A DNA stretch of 64,000 bases, from positions 2,914,001 to 2,978,000 of the forward strand of contig NZ_CP140155.1 of the NCBI RefSeq assembly GCF_034479375.1, in the 5' to 3' direction. Source of the DNA: Rhodopseudomonas palustris. Lineage in GTDB: Bacteria; Pseudomonadota; Alphaproteobacteria; Rhizobiales; Xanthobacteraceae. Made by a program: the position numbers and the translations under genes. Positions 52,638-60,550 of the stretch are shown here, piece after piece (position 1 is the stretch's first letter; every line of letters starts with the position of its first letter). Under the pieces are notes generated by a model. It worked only from the letters and a program-made list of their open reading frames with translations, did no database searches and was not told the DNA's origin.

Positions 52638-53630
52638 TCACTCCGGCCGCGTCTTTTCGATGATCGCGGCGGCGCCCTTGTCCAGCAGATCAAGGCCGAC
52701 CGTGCGACCGAGCTCGCGGGGCCGATTGGCCGGCCCCGTGCGCGAGGCCTCGATGAACAAACCACCCGCCTCGTCGAGCACCGAGGCGCTCAGCGTCATC
52801 TCCGAGCCGTTGATGGTGGAATAGGCCGCCATCGGCGAATTGCAGTGGCCGTTCAGCACCCACAGCACCTCGCGCTCGGCGTCGCAGAACAGCCGCGCCT
52901 TGGGATCGTCGATCAGCGCCAGATATTTGCGGGTCTGCCACTCGTGGACCGGGCACTCGACCGCGACGATGCCCTGCCCCGCCGCCGGCAGCATCTCCTG
53001 CGGCGTGAAGTCGTGGACGATGCGGTCGACGAAGCCGACGCGCTCGAGGCCCGAGCGGGCCATGATCAGCGCGTCGGCCGGGCCGACCTCGCCGCCGTCG
53101 GGCATGCGCTGCTTCTCGCGATTGTCGAGCTTGCGGATGCGGGTGTCGGCCGCGCCGCGGAAATGAATCACCTCGACCTCGGGGAACAGCCGCTTGGCAT
53201 AGGCCGCGCGCCGCACCGCGTTGGTGCCGATGGTGTAGCCCTTGCCGCGCGACTTCTTCAGCTCGTCGAGCGTCAGGCCCTTGCGCAGCACCATCGAGTC
53301 GTTGGCCGGATCGCGCGCCAGCGTGGCTGCGACGATCAGTCCGGGGGTTTCCTCGTTGGCGGGCATGTCCTTCAGCGAGTGCATCGCGCAATGCAGCTCG
53401 CCGCGCAGCATCGCCGCGCGGATCTCGGCGACGAAGGCGCCGCCCTTGCCGCCATGCGGCAGCAGCTTGCTGACCTGGTCGCTGTCGCCGACGGTCTCGA
53501 ACCTGACGATCTCGGGATCGAGTTCGTCCGCGGCTGCGCGCAACTGGGCGGCAATGTCCTCGGTCTGGGCAAGCGCCATCACGCTCTTGCGCGTCCCAAT
53601 GCGGACTGGAATTTTCACCACATGCTCCAT
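52638..53630 (-). CDS. hemC: porphobilinogen deaminase (hydroxymethylbilane synthase)
   Basis: Polymerises four porphobilinogens. 330 residues: IGTRKSVMALAQTEDIAAQL, HCAMHSLKDMPANEETPG, IGTNAVRRAAYAKRLFPE, and the dipyrromethane-cofactor Cys in LNGHCNSPMAAYS. Start ATG 53630 (MEHVVKIPVRIG); a GTG four codons on with GGAG upstream is an alternative. Immediately before bchI, so 4-gene flow into Mg-chelatase is co-ordinated. Confidence 0.93.
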   Translation of the reverse strand: MEHVVKIPVRIGTRKSVMALAQTEDIAAQLRAAADELDPEIVRFETVGDSDQVSKLLPHGGKGGAFVAEIRAAMLRGELHCAMHSLKDMPANEETPGLIVAATLARDPANDSMVLRKGLTLDELKKSRGKGYTIGTNAVRRAAYAKRLFPEVEVIHFRGAADTRIRKLDNREKQRMPDGGEVGPADALIMARSGLERVGFVDRIVHDFTPQEMLPAAGQGIVAVECPVHEWQTRKYLALIDDPKARLFCDAEREVLWVLNGHCNSPMAAYSTINGSEMTLSASVLDEAGGLFIEASRTGPANRPRELGRTVGLDLLDKGAAAIIEKTRPE

Positions 53631-53830
53631 TCGACGACCGCGAAGGGCCCGCGGCGACTTACGGTCGAACCATACCAGTCCGAGCCAGATTGCAAACAGA
53701 TGACTACCGGAATTCTCGTCAGACCCCGACCGGGCGCCGAGGTCGTTGATTTCGAGCAAGTCCGGAGCCAGCGACGGCCCCACCCGGCCAGCGCGGGCAA
53801 AACCTTTCGGCTTCTGTCCATCGCGCTGCA

Positions 53831-55195
53831 ATGCTACTCAAGTCAATCGACGCAATGTTGAGCAAGGTCAAAATACCGATGACGGCTGAAGTTCTGATTG
53901 GTGACGGCGATTGTAGACTTTCGCCGCATCCTTTGCGGGCGGTCGTGCTCGGCGAGGTTCACGCGCGCCCATTCACCGCGATCGCGGTGCCGGCGCGCGT
54001 GCTGCATTTCGCGTTCGATACGTCGGGCGACAGGGCCAAGGCCGATCGCCTCGCGCTGACGAATTTCTGCGAATCGCGCGGGCTGCAGCCGCCGCCGGCC
54101 GGCGAGAAGCATCATCGCGCCTCGTTCGGCACGACGATGCTGCGCTGGGAACAGCATTCCGAATTCACCACCTATACGTGGGAATTCACCGCCGATCCGC
54201 TGGCCACGCCGTTCCACCCCGAGGCGTCGTCGCTGGCGTCGCCGATGCGGCTGATCCCGCAGCCTGGACCGCTGTTCGTGGCGGTCGACCTGCACATCCT
54301 GCCGGACGATCCGCCGCGCACCTCGCCGGAACGATTGTTCGACCGCGCCAGCCTCGCCGTCGCGGAAAACTCCGACGGCGCGGCGGTCTATGCGACCGAT
54401 TTTCAGCCCGGTCCGTCGGGCTTCGTTCGGGTGCTGGTGGTCGATCGCGGCATGGCGCCGGAGCGTGCCGGCGCTCTGGTGCAGCGCGTGCTCGAAATCG
54501 AGACCTATCGCACGCTGGCGCTGCTCGGCCTGCCCGAAGCGCAGCGGCTCGGCCCCTCGATCAGCAACGGCGAGCGCCGCCTCGCCGAAGTCACCGCCGA
54601 GATGCGCAAGGCGGGCGATCTCGCCATCAACAACAAGCTGCTGCACGAACTGACCGAGCTCGCCGCCGAAGTCGAAGCCGGCGCCGCCGCAAGTCTGGGC
54701 CGGTTCAGCGCCAGCCGCGCCTATGAGGAGATCATGACGGGCCGGCTGGCGACGCTCGGCGAACGCAAGGTCGGCGGGCTGCCGACCTGGTCGTCGTTCC
54801 TGGCGCGCCGGATGAAGCCCGCGATGCGGACCTGCACCACCACCGAGGCGCGGCAATCCGACCTGTCGCTGAAGCTCGCCCGCGCCGCCAATCTGTTGCG
54901 CACCCGCGTCGATGTCGAACTCGAACAGCAGAATCAGGAGTTGCTGAAATCGATGAACGCGCGCACGCGGCTGCAATTGCGGCTGCAGGCGACCGTGGAG
55001 GGCCTCTCCACCGCGGCGATCACCTACTACGTGGTCGGACTGTTCGGTTATGTGGTGAAGGGCCTGCACGACACCGGCCAGATCACGGTGGAGCCGAGCC
55101 TCGTCACCGCGGCCTTCGTGCCGATCGCCGCATTCACGATCTGGTGGACGGTGCGCAGAATCCGGATGAAGCACATCGCCGGTGAGGATCGATGA
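53831..55195 (+). CDS. DUF3422 family membrane protein
   Basis: 454 residues from the first start; ATG 53879 (MTAEVLIGDGDCRLSPHPLR) may be the true one. Recognised as DUF3422: LGEVHARPFTAIAVPARVLHFAF near the N-terminus, a charged helical middle (~250-370), and two C-terminal helices (AAITYYVVGLFGYVV, LVTAAFVPIAAFTIWW). Function unknown in the family. Divergent from hemC and overlapping the next gene by 4 bp. Confidence 0.8.
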   Translation: MLLKSIDAMLSKVKIPMTAEVLIGDGDCRLSPHPLRAVVLGEVHARPFTAIAVPARVLHFAFDTSGDRAKADRLALTNFCESRGLQPPPAGEKHHRASFGTTMLRWEQHSEFTTYTWEFTADPLATPFHPEASSLASPMRLIPQPGPLFVAVDLHILPDDPPRTSPERLFDRASLAVAENSDGAAVYATDFQPGPSGFVRVLVVDRGMAPERAGALVQRVLEIETYRTLALLGLPEAQRLGPSISNGERRLAEVTAEMRKAGDLAINNKLLHELTELAAEVEAGAAASLGRFSASRAYEEIMTGRLATLGERKVGGLPTWSSFLARRMKPAMRTCTTTEARQSDLSLKLARAANLLRTRVDVELEQQNQELLKSMNARTRLQLRLQATVEGLSTAAITYYVVGLFGYVVKGLHDTGQITVEPSLVTAAFVPIAAFTIWWTVRRIRMKHIAGEDR

Positions 55196-56802
55196 AGCCC
55201 GGCGGCAGGCTCGGCCCCGCGCGGTTGCTTGTCGCCATCGTCGCGGTGATCGCGATCGGCGCCGCGCTGTGGCAGCTCCACCGCGCCACCGGCGATCTGA
55301 TCGTCACCCACGCCACCGTCGGCCAGACCCCAGTCACGGTGTTCCGCGAGCCGTCGGCCACGCGGGCGCCGGTGGTGGTGATCGCGCACGGCTTCGCCGG
55401 CTCGCAGCAATTGATGCAGCCGTTCGCCCAGACCATGGCGCGCAACGGCTATATCGCGGTGACGTTCGACTTCACCGGCCACGGCCGCAATCCGGTGACG
55501 ATGGTGGGCGACGTCGACGAGCCGACCAAGATCACCGGCGTGCTGGTCGACGACCTCGCCCGGGTGACCGACTACGCCCGCGCGCTGCCGCAAAGCGACG
55601 GCCGCGCCGCGGTGCTCGGCCATTCGATGGCGTCCGACATCGTGGTCGCCTACGCGGTGGCGCACCCGGACATCTCCGCCACCGTCGCGGTGTCGGTGTT
55701 CACCCGAAAATCGACGCCGACCCTGCCGCACAATCTGCTGGTGATCGTCGGCGATTGGGAACCGCAGATGCTGAAGGACGAGGGCTTGCGCATCGTCAAT
55801 CAGCTCACCGGCGGCGGTGCGGCGGCCGGGCGCACCTATGGCAGCTTCGGCGACGGCACCGCGCGGCGCGTGGCGTTCTCGTCCGGCGTCGAACATATCG
55901 GCGTGCTGTACAGCCAGGACAGCCTGCGTGAATCGCTGCAGTGGATGAACGAATCGTTCGGCCGGCAAAGCTCCGGCTGGATCGATCGCCGTCCGGTCTG
56001 GCTGGCGCTGCTGTTCGGCGGCCTGATCGCGCTGGCGTGGCCGCTGTCGAAGCTGCTGCCGCAGGCGGCGCCGCTGCCGATGGGCGCGAGTCTGGCCTGG
56101 AAGCCGCTGCTGATTGCCGCGATCGTCCCCGCGGTGCTGACGCCGCTGCTGCTGTGGAAGGCGCCGACCGACTTCCTGACCATCCTGCTCGGCGACTATC
56201 TGACGCTGCATTTCCTGCTGTACGGCGCGCTGACCGCTGCGATCCTGCTGCTGATCCGCCGGCGCGGGCGCAAGGCGCATGCCCATGCCCATGCTTCCAC
56301 GCATCACCAACGCGGACTGGAGCGACTGGAGTCGCTGCCCGATCCCGCCCATCCGCGGGTGGCGATCGCGGCGCTGGCGATCGCGTCGGTGGCGGCGATC
56401 GCCTACAACATCATCGGCTTCGGCGTGCCGCTCGACACCTACGCGTTCTCGTTCATGCCGATCGAACCGCGGCTGCATCTGATCGCCGCGGTCGCCTGCG
56501 GCACCATCCCGTATTTTCTCACCGCGGAATGGATGGCGCATGGCGCGGGCGCCAGACGCGGCGCCTATGCGCTGGCGAAATTCTGCTTCCTCGCCTCGCT
56601 CGCCGCCGCGGTCGCGCTCAATCTGCAGAAGCTGTTCTTCCTGATCATCATCGTGCCGGTGATCCTGCTGTTGTTCATCGCCTTCGGCCTGATCAGCAAC
56701 TGGACCTACAAGGCGACCAACCACCCCCTGCCCGGCGCGCTGGCCAATGCGATCCTGTTCGCCTGGGCGATCGCGGTGACGTTCCCGATGGTGATCCGCT
56801 GA
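55192..56802 (+). CDS. alpha/beta hydrolase fused to a multi-span membrane domain
   Basis: 536 residues. One N-terminal helix (LLVAIVAVIAIGAALW), then a hydrolase domain (~45-270) with VVVIAHGFAGSQQLMQPFAQ, FDFTGHGRN and elbow VLGHSMASDIVVAYA. Then about seven hydrophobic helices from ~285 (LALLFGGLIALAWPL... to FAWAIAVTFPMVI), with a His-rich loop KAHAHAHASTHHQRG near 365. ATGA overlap with the DUF3422 gene, TGATG overlap with the CIA30 gene. No characterised counterpart known to me. Confidence 0.8.
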   Translation: MKPGGRLGPARLLVAIVAVIAIGAALWQLHRATGDLIVTHATVGQTPVTVFREPSATRAPVVVIAHGFAGSQQLMQPFAQTMARNGYIAVTFDFTGHGRNPVTMVGDVDEPTKITGVLVDDLARVTDYARALPQSDGRAAVLGHSMASDIVVAYAVAHPDISATVAVSVFTRKSTPTLPHNLLVIVGDWEPQMLKDEGLRIVNQLTGGGAAAGRTYGSFGDGTARRVAFSSGVEHIGVLYSQDSLRESLQWMNESFGRQSSGWIDRRPVWLALLFGGLIALAWPLSKLLPQAAPLPMGASLAWKPLLIAAIVPAVLTPLLLWKAPTDFLTILLGDYLTLHFLLYGALTAAILLLIRRRGRKAHAHAHASTHHQRGLERLESLPDPAHPRVAIAALAIASVAAIAYNIIGFGVPLDTYAFSFMPIEPRLHLIAAVACGTIPYFLTAEWMAHGAGARRGAYALAKFCFLASLAAAVALNLQKLFFLIIIVPVILLLFIAFGLISNWTYKATNHPLPGALANAILFAWAIAVTFPMVIR

Positions 56803-57290
56803 TGCAGATCGAGCTCTGGCCCGCAGGCGGCGAGCGGCGCTGGCGTCTGGTCACCGACGCGGTGATGGGCGGAGTCTCGCAGGGCACGTTGCAGGCGACC
56901 GAGGTCGGCGGCCGTCCGGCGGCGCGGATGCGCGGCGCGGTCTCGACCGAGAACAATGGCGGCTTCATCCAGATCGCGATGGATCTGGCGCCCGACGGCG
57001 GCGCTTACGACGCCGGCGGCTTCACCGGCGTCAGCATCGAGGTGTCGGGCAACGGCGAACGTTACGGCGTCCATCTGCGCACCACCGACATGGTCCGGCC
57101 GCAGCAATCCTATCGCGAGGGCTTTGCCGCGCCGCCGCGATGGACCGTGGTGCACCTGCCGTTCGTGCAGTTCGTTCCGCATCGCATCGAAACGCCGCTG
57201 AACATCACGCGGCTGCGGCGGATCGGGCTGGTGGCGATCGGCCGCGCCTTTGATGCAGATCTATCCGTCGCCCGGCTTTGGCTCTATTGA
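56802..57290 (+). CDS. CIA30 family protein
   Basis: 162 residues in the CIA30/NDUFAF1-like fold: WRLVTDAVMGGVSQGTLQAT, AVSTENNGGFIQIAMDL, GVSIEVSGNGERYGVHLRTTD, QQSYREGFAAPPRWTVVHLPF. The family contains complex I assembly factors and domains in chloroplast biogenesis proteins. Co-translated with the hydrolase-membrane protein. A chaperone-like role in complex assembly is a hypothesis. Confidence 0.83.
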   Translation: MQIELWPAGGERRWRLVTDAVMGGVSQGTLQATEVGGRPAARMRGAVSTENNGGFIQIAMDLAPDGGAYDAGGFTGVSIEVSGNGERYGVHLRTTDMVRPQQSYREGFAAPPRWTVVHLPFVQFVPHRIETPLNITRLRRIGLVAIGRAFDADLSVARLWLY

Positions 57291-57353
57291 TCGGTGGAGC
57301 CTGACTTATGGCGAATGGCGACGGTCGCCGCCGCCGAATAGAGAAACCGCACG

Positions 57354-57851
57354 ATGTTCGGACCCAGGCGCGAGATCCCCGCGAGCGGCCAGGAATCGGT
57401 GTGGGACTATCCGCGCCCGCCGCGACTGGAACCCGTGCCCATGCGGCTGCGCGTGGTGTTCGACACCGAGACCATCGCCGACAGCGTCGCGGGATTTCGC
57501 GTGCTCGAGACCAGTCACCCGCCGGTCTACTACATTCCGCAGGCCGACATCCGGATGGACCTGATGCGCAAGGCGCCGGGATCGTCCTGGTGCGAGTTCA
57601 AAGGCGAGGCCGGCTACTGGTCGATCGAGGCCGGCGGCCGCCGTTCCGACAACGCCGCCTGGAGCTATCCGTCGCCGACGCCGACATTTGCGCCGATCGC
57701 CGGCCATCTCGCCTTCTACGCCTCGCGGGTCGACGCCTGCTACGTCGGCGACGAACGCGTTCAGCCTCAGCAGGGCGATTTCTACGGCGGCTGGATCACC
57801 TCGACGATCGTCGGCCCATTCAAGGGCGGCCCGGGAACACGCGGATGGTAG
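57354..57851 (+). CDS. DUF427 domain protein
   Basis: 165 residues; QESVWDYPRPPRLEPVPMRLRVVF, PPVYYIPQADIRMDLM, WCEFKGEAGYWSI and HLAFYASRVDACYVGDERVQPQQGDFYGGWI match DUF427. No catalytic motif known to me. Overlaps the bciB start by 7 bp. Confidence 0.85.
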   Translation: MFGPRREIPASGQESVWDYPRPPRLEPVPMRLRVVFDTETIADSVAGFRVLETSHPPVYYIPQADIRMDLMRKAPGSSWCEFKGEAGYWSIEAGGRRSDNAAWSYPSPTPTFAPIAGHLAFYASRVDACYVGDERVQPQQGDFYGGWITSTIVGPFKGGPGTRGW

Positions 57852-59077
57852 ATCATCTCGAAGCTCACGCGCCGGTCTGGTCGCCGCCGCTGAACGAACC
57901 CGCACCGCGCGAACTGTGCACCGATTGCGGCGTGTCGCGAATGAGCGATCCGAAGCAATGCGGCCAGGCCTGCCAGTTCATCAAGCCCAACTACCCGGCG
58001 ATGGAGCGGCAGGTCCACGGCCGCAACCGCGATCCGTCGAAGCCGGACGAGGCGTTCTTCGGTCCGTACGGACGGATGCTGCAGGCGGCGATGAAGCAGC
58101 CGCGCGAAAACGCGCAATGGACCGGGATCACCACGAGGATCGGCGAACGTTTGCTCGAAACCGGCGCGGTCGACGCGGTGCTGACGATGGCGCCGGACCC
58201 GGCCGACAAATGGAAGCCGATGCCGGTCCTGGTGACCAGCCCCGAAGGCATGGCGCAATGCCGCGGCATGCGGATGGGCTACGCGCCATCGCTGGCGCTG
58301 CTGGAGCCGGCGCGCGCCGCCGGTTACAAGCGGATCGCGGTGATCGGGATTCCGTGCCAAGTCTATGCGCTGCGCTCGCTGGAGCAGAAACTCGGCTTCG
58401 AGCGGCTGTATGTCATCGGCACGCCGTGCTCGGACAACACCACCACCGAGAATTTCCACGAATTTCTCGATCTGTTGTCGGACCAGCCGGACACCATCAC
58501 CTATCTCGAGTTCCGCGCCGACTATCACGTCGAGCTGCGCTTCACCGACGGCCGGGTGCAGGCGATCCCGTTCCTGCTGCTGCCGATCTCGAAGCTGAAG
58601 CCGGATTTCTTCCCGATCACCTGCCGCACCTGCGTCGACTACACCAATACGCTCGCCGACATCACGGTCGGCTACATGGCGGGGCGCGGCGAGCAATGGC
58701 TGCTGGTGCGCAACGAGCGCGGCGAAGAACTGCTGAATCTGCTCGGCGACGAAGTGAAGCTCAGCGAGCCGACCAGCGCAGGCAACCGCACCGCGCCGGT
58801 GAAAGGCTTCCTCAAGAACACCGAACTCGCCGCCGGCGGATTGCCGGTGCGCGGGATGCCGAACTGGCTGCGGCCGTTCATGGGATGGCTGATGCCGAAG
58901 GTCGGCCCGCGCGGGCTGGAGTTCGGCCGCGCCCGGGTGGAGATGAAGGCGGTGGAGACCGTGCTGCATCTGCGGCGGAACTACAAACAGAAGATCAAGA
59001 ACATGGTACCAGCGCACGTCTGGGCGCTGGTCAAACCCTATGGGCTCGAGCCCGACGAGTCCGAGCGGCGCAACTAA
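57845..59077 (+). CDS. bciB: ferredoxin-dependent 8-vinyl reductase BciB
   Basis: F420-hydrogenase beta-like flavin/Fe-S protein reducing the 8-vinyl group of divinyl (proto)chlorophyllide. 410 residues starting MVDHLEAHAPVWSPPLNEPA. Cys-rich N-terminus LCTDCGVSRMSDPKQCGQACQF, then MRMGYAPSLALLEPAR, IAVIGIPCQVYALRSLEQKLG, IGTPCSDNTTTENFHEF and CRTCVDYTNTLADITVGYM carry cluster cysteines. Placement near the cluster edge, translationally linked to DUF427. The frame stays open upstream within DUF427; the ATG at 57845 is the natural start. Confidence 0.9.
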   Translation: MVDHLEAHAPVWSPPLNEPAPRELCTDCGVSRMSDPKQCGQACQFIKPNYPAMERQVHGRNRDPSKPDEAFFGPYGRMLQAAMKQPRENAQWTGITTRIGERLLETGAVDAVLTMAPDPADKWKPMPVLVTSPEGMAQCRGMRMGYAPSLALLEPARAAGYKRIAVIGIPCQVYALRSLEQKLGFERLYVIGTPCSDNTTTENFHEFLDLLSDQPDTITYLEFRADYHVELRFTDGRVQAIPFLLLPISKLKPDFFPITCRTCVDYTNTLADITVGYMAGRGEQWLLVRNERGEELLNLLGDEVKLSEPTSAGNRTAPVKGFLKNTELAAGGLPVRGMPNWLRPFMGWLMPKVGPRGLEFGRARVEMKAVETVLHLRRNYKQKIKNMVPAHVWALVKPYGLEPDESERRN

Positions 59078-59078
59078 A

Positions 59079-59173
59079 GCATGATGAGTTATCTTCGAAT
59101 CGTCATGCAGCTCTAGCTTTTTGATTGAGCATGATCTTTTCCGAAATCCGGCTTTTCGTTTTCGGGATCATGC
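59079..59173. repeat. two short inverted repeats after bciB
   Basis: GCATGA (59079-59084)/TCATGC (59103-59108) and GCATGATC (59129-59136)/GATCATGC (59166-59173), the second enclosing TTTTCCGAAA...TTTTCG. This palindrome type is widespread between genes of this bacterial family (recollection). Probable terminator role for the bciB operon. Confidence 0.7.
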
Positions 59174-59294
59174 GCCAAACCTCCCGATCCAGCAGTTCCG
59201 ACGGGGAACTCGTCTTCGTGCTCCCAGTTAGCGGGCCAGGAGGCGGCCCGCCTGCGGCCGGTCGCGTGCTCCTGAACCGAGCAGGGAGGCTCAA

Positions 59295-59747
59295 TTGGAC
59301 AAGGACATTCTCGATCACCTGAAGACGCTGCATACCAGCGAAATCGACGCCCGCAACGGCTACCAGGAAGCGCTGGAAGACGCCGAGGGCAAGGGATTGA
59401 CGTCGCTGTTCCGCGACATGATCGCGCTGCATCACGGCAATTCCGAAGAGCTCGGCGGGATGCTGATCAATGCCGGCGAGGAGGCCGACGACAGCGGGTC
59501 GTTCATGAGCGTGGTTCACCAGACCATCATGAGCGTGCGCTCGCTGTTCGACGGGTTGGACGGCAGCGTGCTGCCCGGCCTGATCGACGGTGAAAAGCGC
59601 AACCTCGCCAAATACGACGAGGCGGTGCAGGCCTCGGCGGCCGCGCCGGCGATCGTCGCGACGCTGACCGCGCAGCGCAACAAGATCCGCGAGAAGATCG
59701 AGCTGATGCAGCAGCAGAACGCCGCCTATGAGGCGGCGAAGGCGTAG
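59295..59747 (+). CDS. DUF2383 (ferritin-like four-helix) protein
   Basis: 150 residues from a TTG 6 bp after GGGAGG. Entirely helical: LDHLKTLHTSEIDARNGYQEAL, SLFRDMIALHHGNSEELGGML, VVHQTIMSVRSLFDGLDGSVLPGLIDGEKRNLAKYDEAV. The E/H-rich helices resemble the ferritin-like PA2169/DUF2383 group, implicated in stress. Own promoter likely. Confidence 0.8.
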   Translation: MDKDILDHLKTLHTSEIDARNGYQEALEDAEGKGLTSLFRDMIALHHGNSEELGGMLINAGEEADDSGSFMSVVHQTIMSVRSLFDGLDGSVLPGLIDGEKRNLAKYDEAVQASAAAPAIVATLTAQRNKIREKIELMQQQNAAYEAAKA

Positions 59748-59788
59748 TTCGCCGCGGACATATCGTCTGATTTGAACGACCCCACTTC

Positions 59789-59876
59789 GTCATGCCCGGG
59801 CTTGTCCCGGGCATCCACGTTTGGAGCCGACGATGCTCCGAGATACGTGGATGGCCGGGACAAGCCCGGCCATGAC
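59789..59876. repeat. 88-bp empty palindrome pair, second copy
   Basis: Left arm 59789-59819 (GTCATGCCCGGGCTTGTCCC...CCACG), 26-nt spacer, right arm 59846-59876 (CGTGGATGGCCGGGACAAGC...CATGAC). Total and spacer lengths equal those of 42608-42695 while the spacer sequences differ. Confidence 0.8.
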
Positions 59877-59900
59877 GTGTTGAGAGGGGGAGCGGCTCAC

Positions 59901-59933
59901 AAAAAAATCGGGGGCTTTTTGGGCCCCCGATTT
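59901..59933 (-). terminator. terminator of the small membrane protein gene
   Basis: Stem AATCGGGGGC (59906-59915)/GCCCCCGATT (59923-59932), 7-nt loop; on the minus strand it is followed by a run of T. About 27 bp after the stop of the gene at 59960. Confidence 0.85.
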
Positions 59934-59959
59934 CCTGTCCAGCCAATATGTGCAGCCGG

Positions 59960-60439
59960 TTACTTGGTCAGCGTGCCGGTATTGCCCGGCGAACTGCCGA
60001 CGCCGGCGTCGGATCCGGTCGGCGCGACGCGCGGATCGGTGCCCGGATTGGCAGGCTGATAGCGCTTCGGCTCGTTCTGGATTCCCTGCGGCTGCGCCAT
60101 GCCGGTGGTGTTGCCGCTGGCGGCGCCGGTGGCGTTACCCGCCGCGCTGCCGGTGGCCGCCGGCTGCGACACCTGCGCCGTCTGGGTGTCGTTGCGCGCG
60201 GTCACGCCGGTCGCCAACAGGCCCATCGCGACCAGCGCAAACACGGTGACGCCGATCAGTTCCGGCAGTGCACCATCCGGTGCGGCACCGCGGCCATGGC
60301 CGTTGCCTTCGAGCGTATCGGCGGCCACGGCACGATTGGACCGCGACTTGATGAAGTTGAGAAACGCGAATGCGACGATCGCGAGGCCGGCCGCCAGGGT
60401 GAAAAACATCAGCCAGCTGATAGGTTGCTCTCCGTCCAT
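59960..60439 (-). CDS. two-helix membrane protein with low-complexity tail
   Basis: 159 residues; ATG preceded by GGAGGATTTC. Helices at ~8-28 (WLMFFTLAAGLAIVAFAFLNF) and ~62-82 (LIGVTVFALVAMGLLATGV), joined by a basic/acidic loop. The C-terminal half is Gly/Ala/Asn/Thr/Pro-rich without a known motif. Not recognised. Upstream lies the inverted repeat TGTCGAC/GTCGACA. Confidence 0.75.
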   Translation of the reverse strand: MDGEQPISWLMFFTLAAGLAIVAFAFLNFIKSRSNRAVAADTLEGNGHGRGAAPDGALPELIGVTVFALVAMGLLATGVTARNDTQTAQVSQPAATGSAAGNATGAASGNTTGMAQPQGIQNEPKRYQPANPGTDPRVAPTGSDAGVGSSPGNTGTLTK

Positions 60440-60458
60440 GAAATCCTCCAGAGTTGGG

Positions 60459-60490
60459 TGTCGACGAGTAGTAGTGACGATCTGTCGACA
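60459..60490. promoter_or_regulatory. operator-like inverted repeat
   Basis: TGTCGAC (60459-60465) and GTCGACA (60484-60490), 7-bp arms with 18 bp between, 20 bp upstream of the gene at 60439. Plausible dimer-binding site; binder unknown. Confidence 0.4.
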
Positions 60491-60550
60491 ACCAACGAGA
60501 GGTTTTCAGAAAGGTTCCTGCCGCCCGGCGGGATTGCCGGACGACGGCAA

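Noticed and set aside
57308..57844. N-terminal extension of bciB through DUF427
   Set aside because: The DUF427 frame explains this DNA; BciB family proteins begin near 57845.
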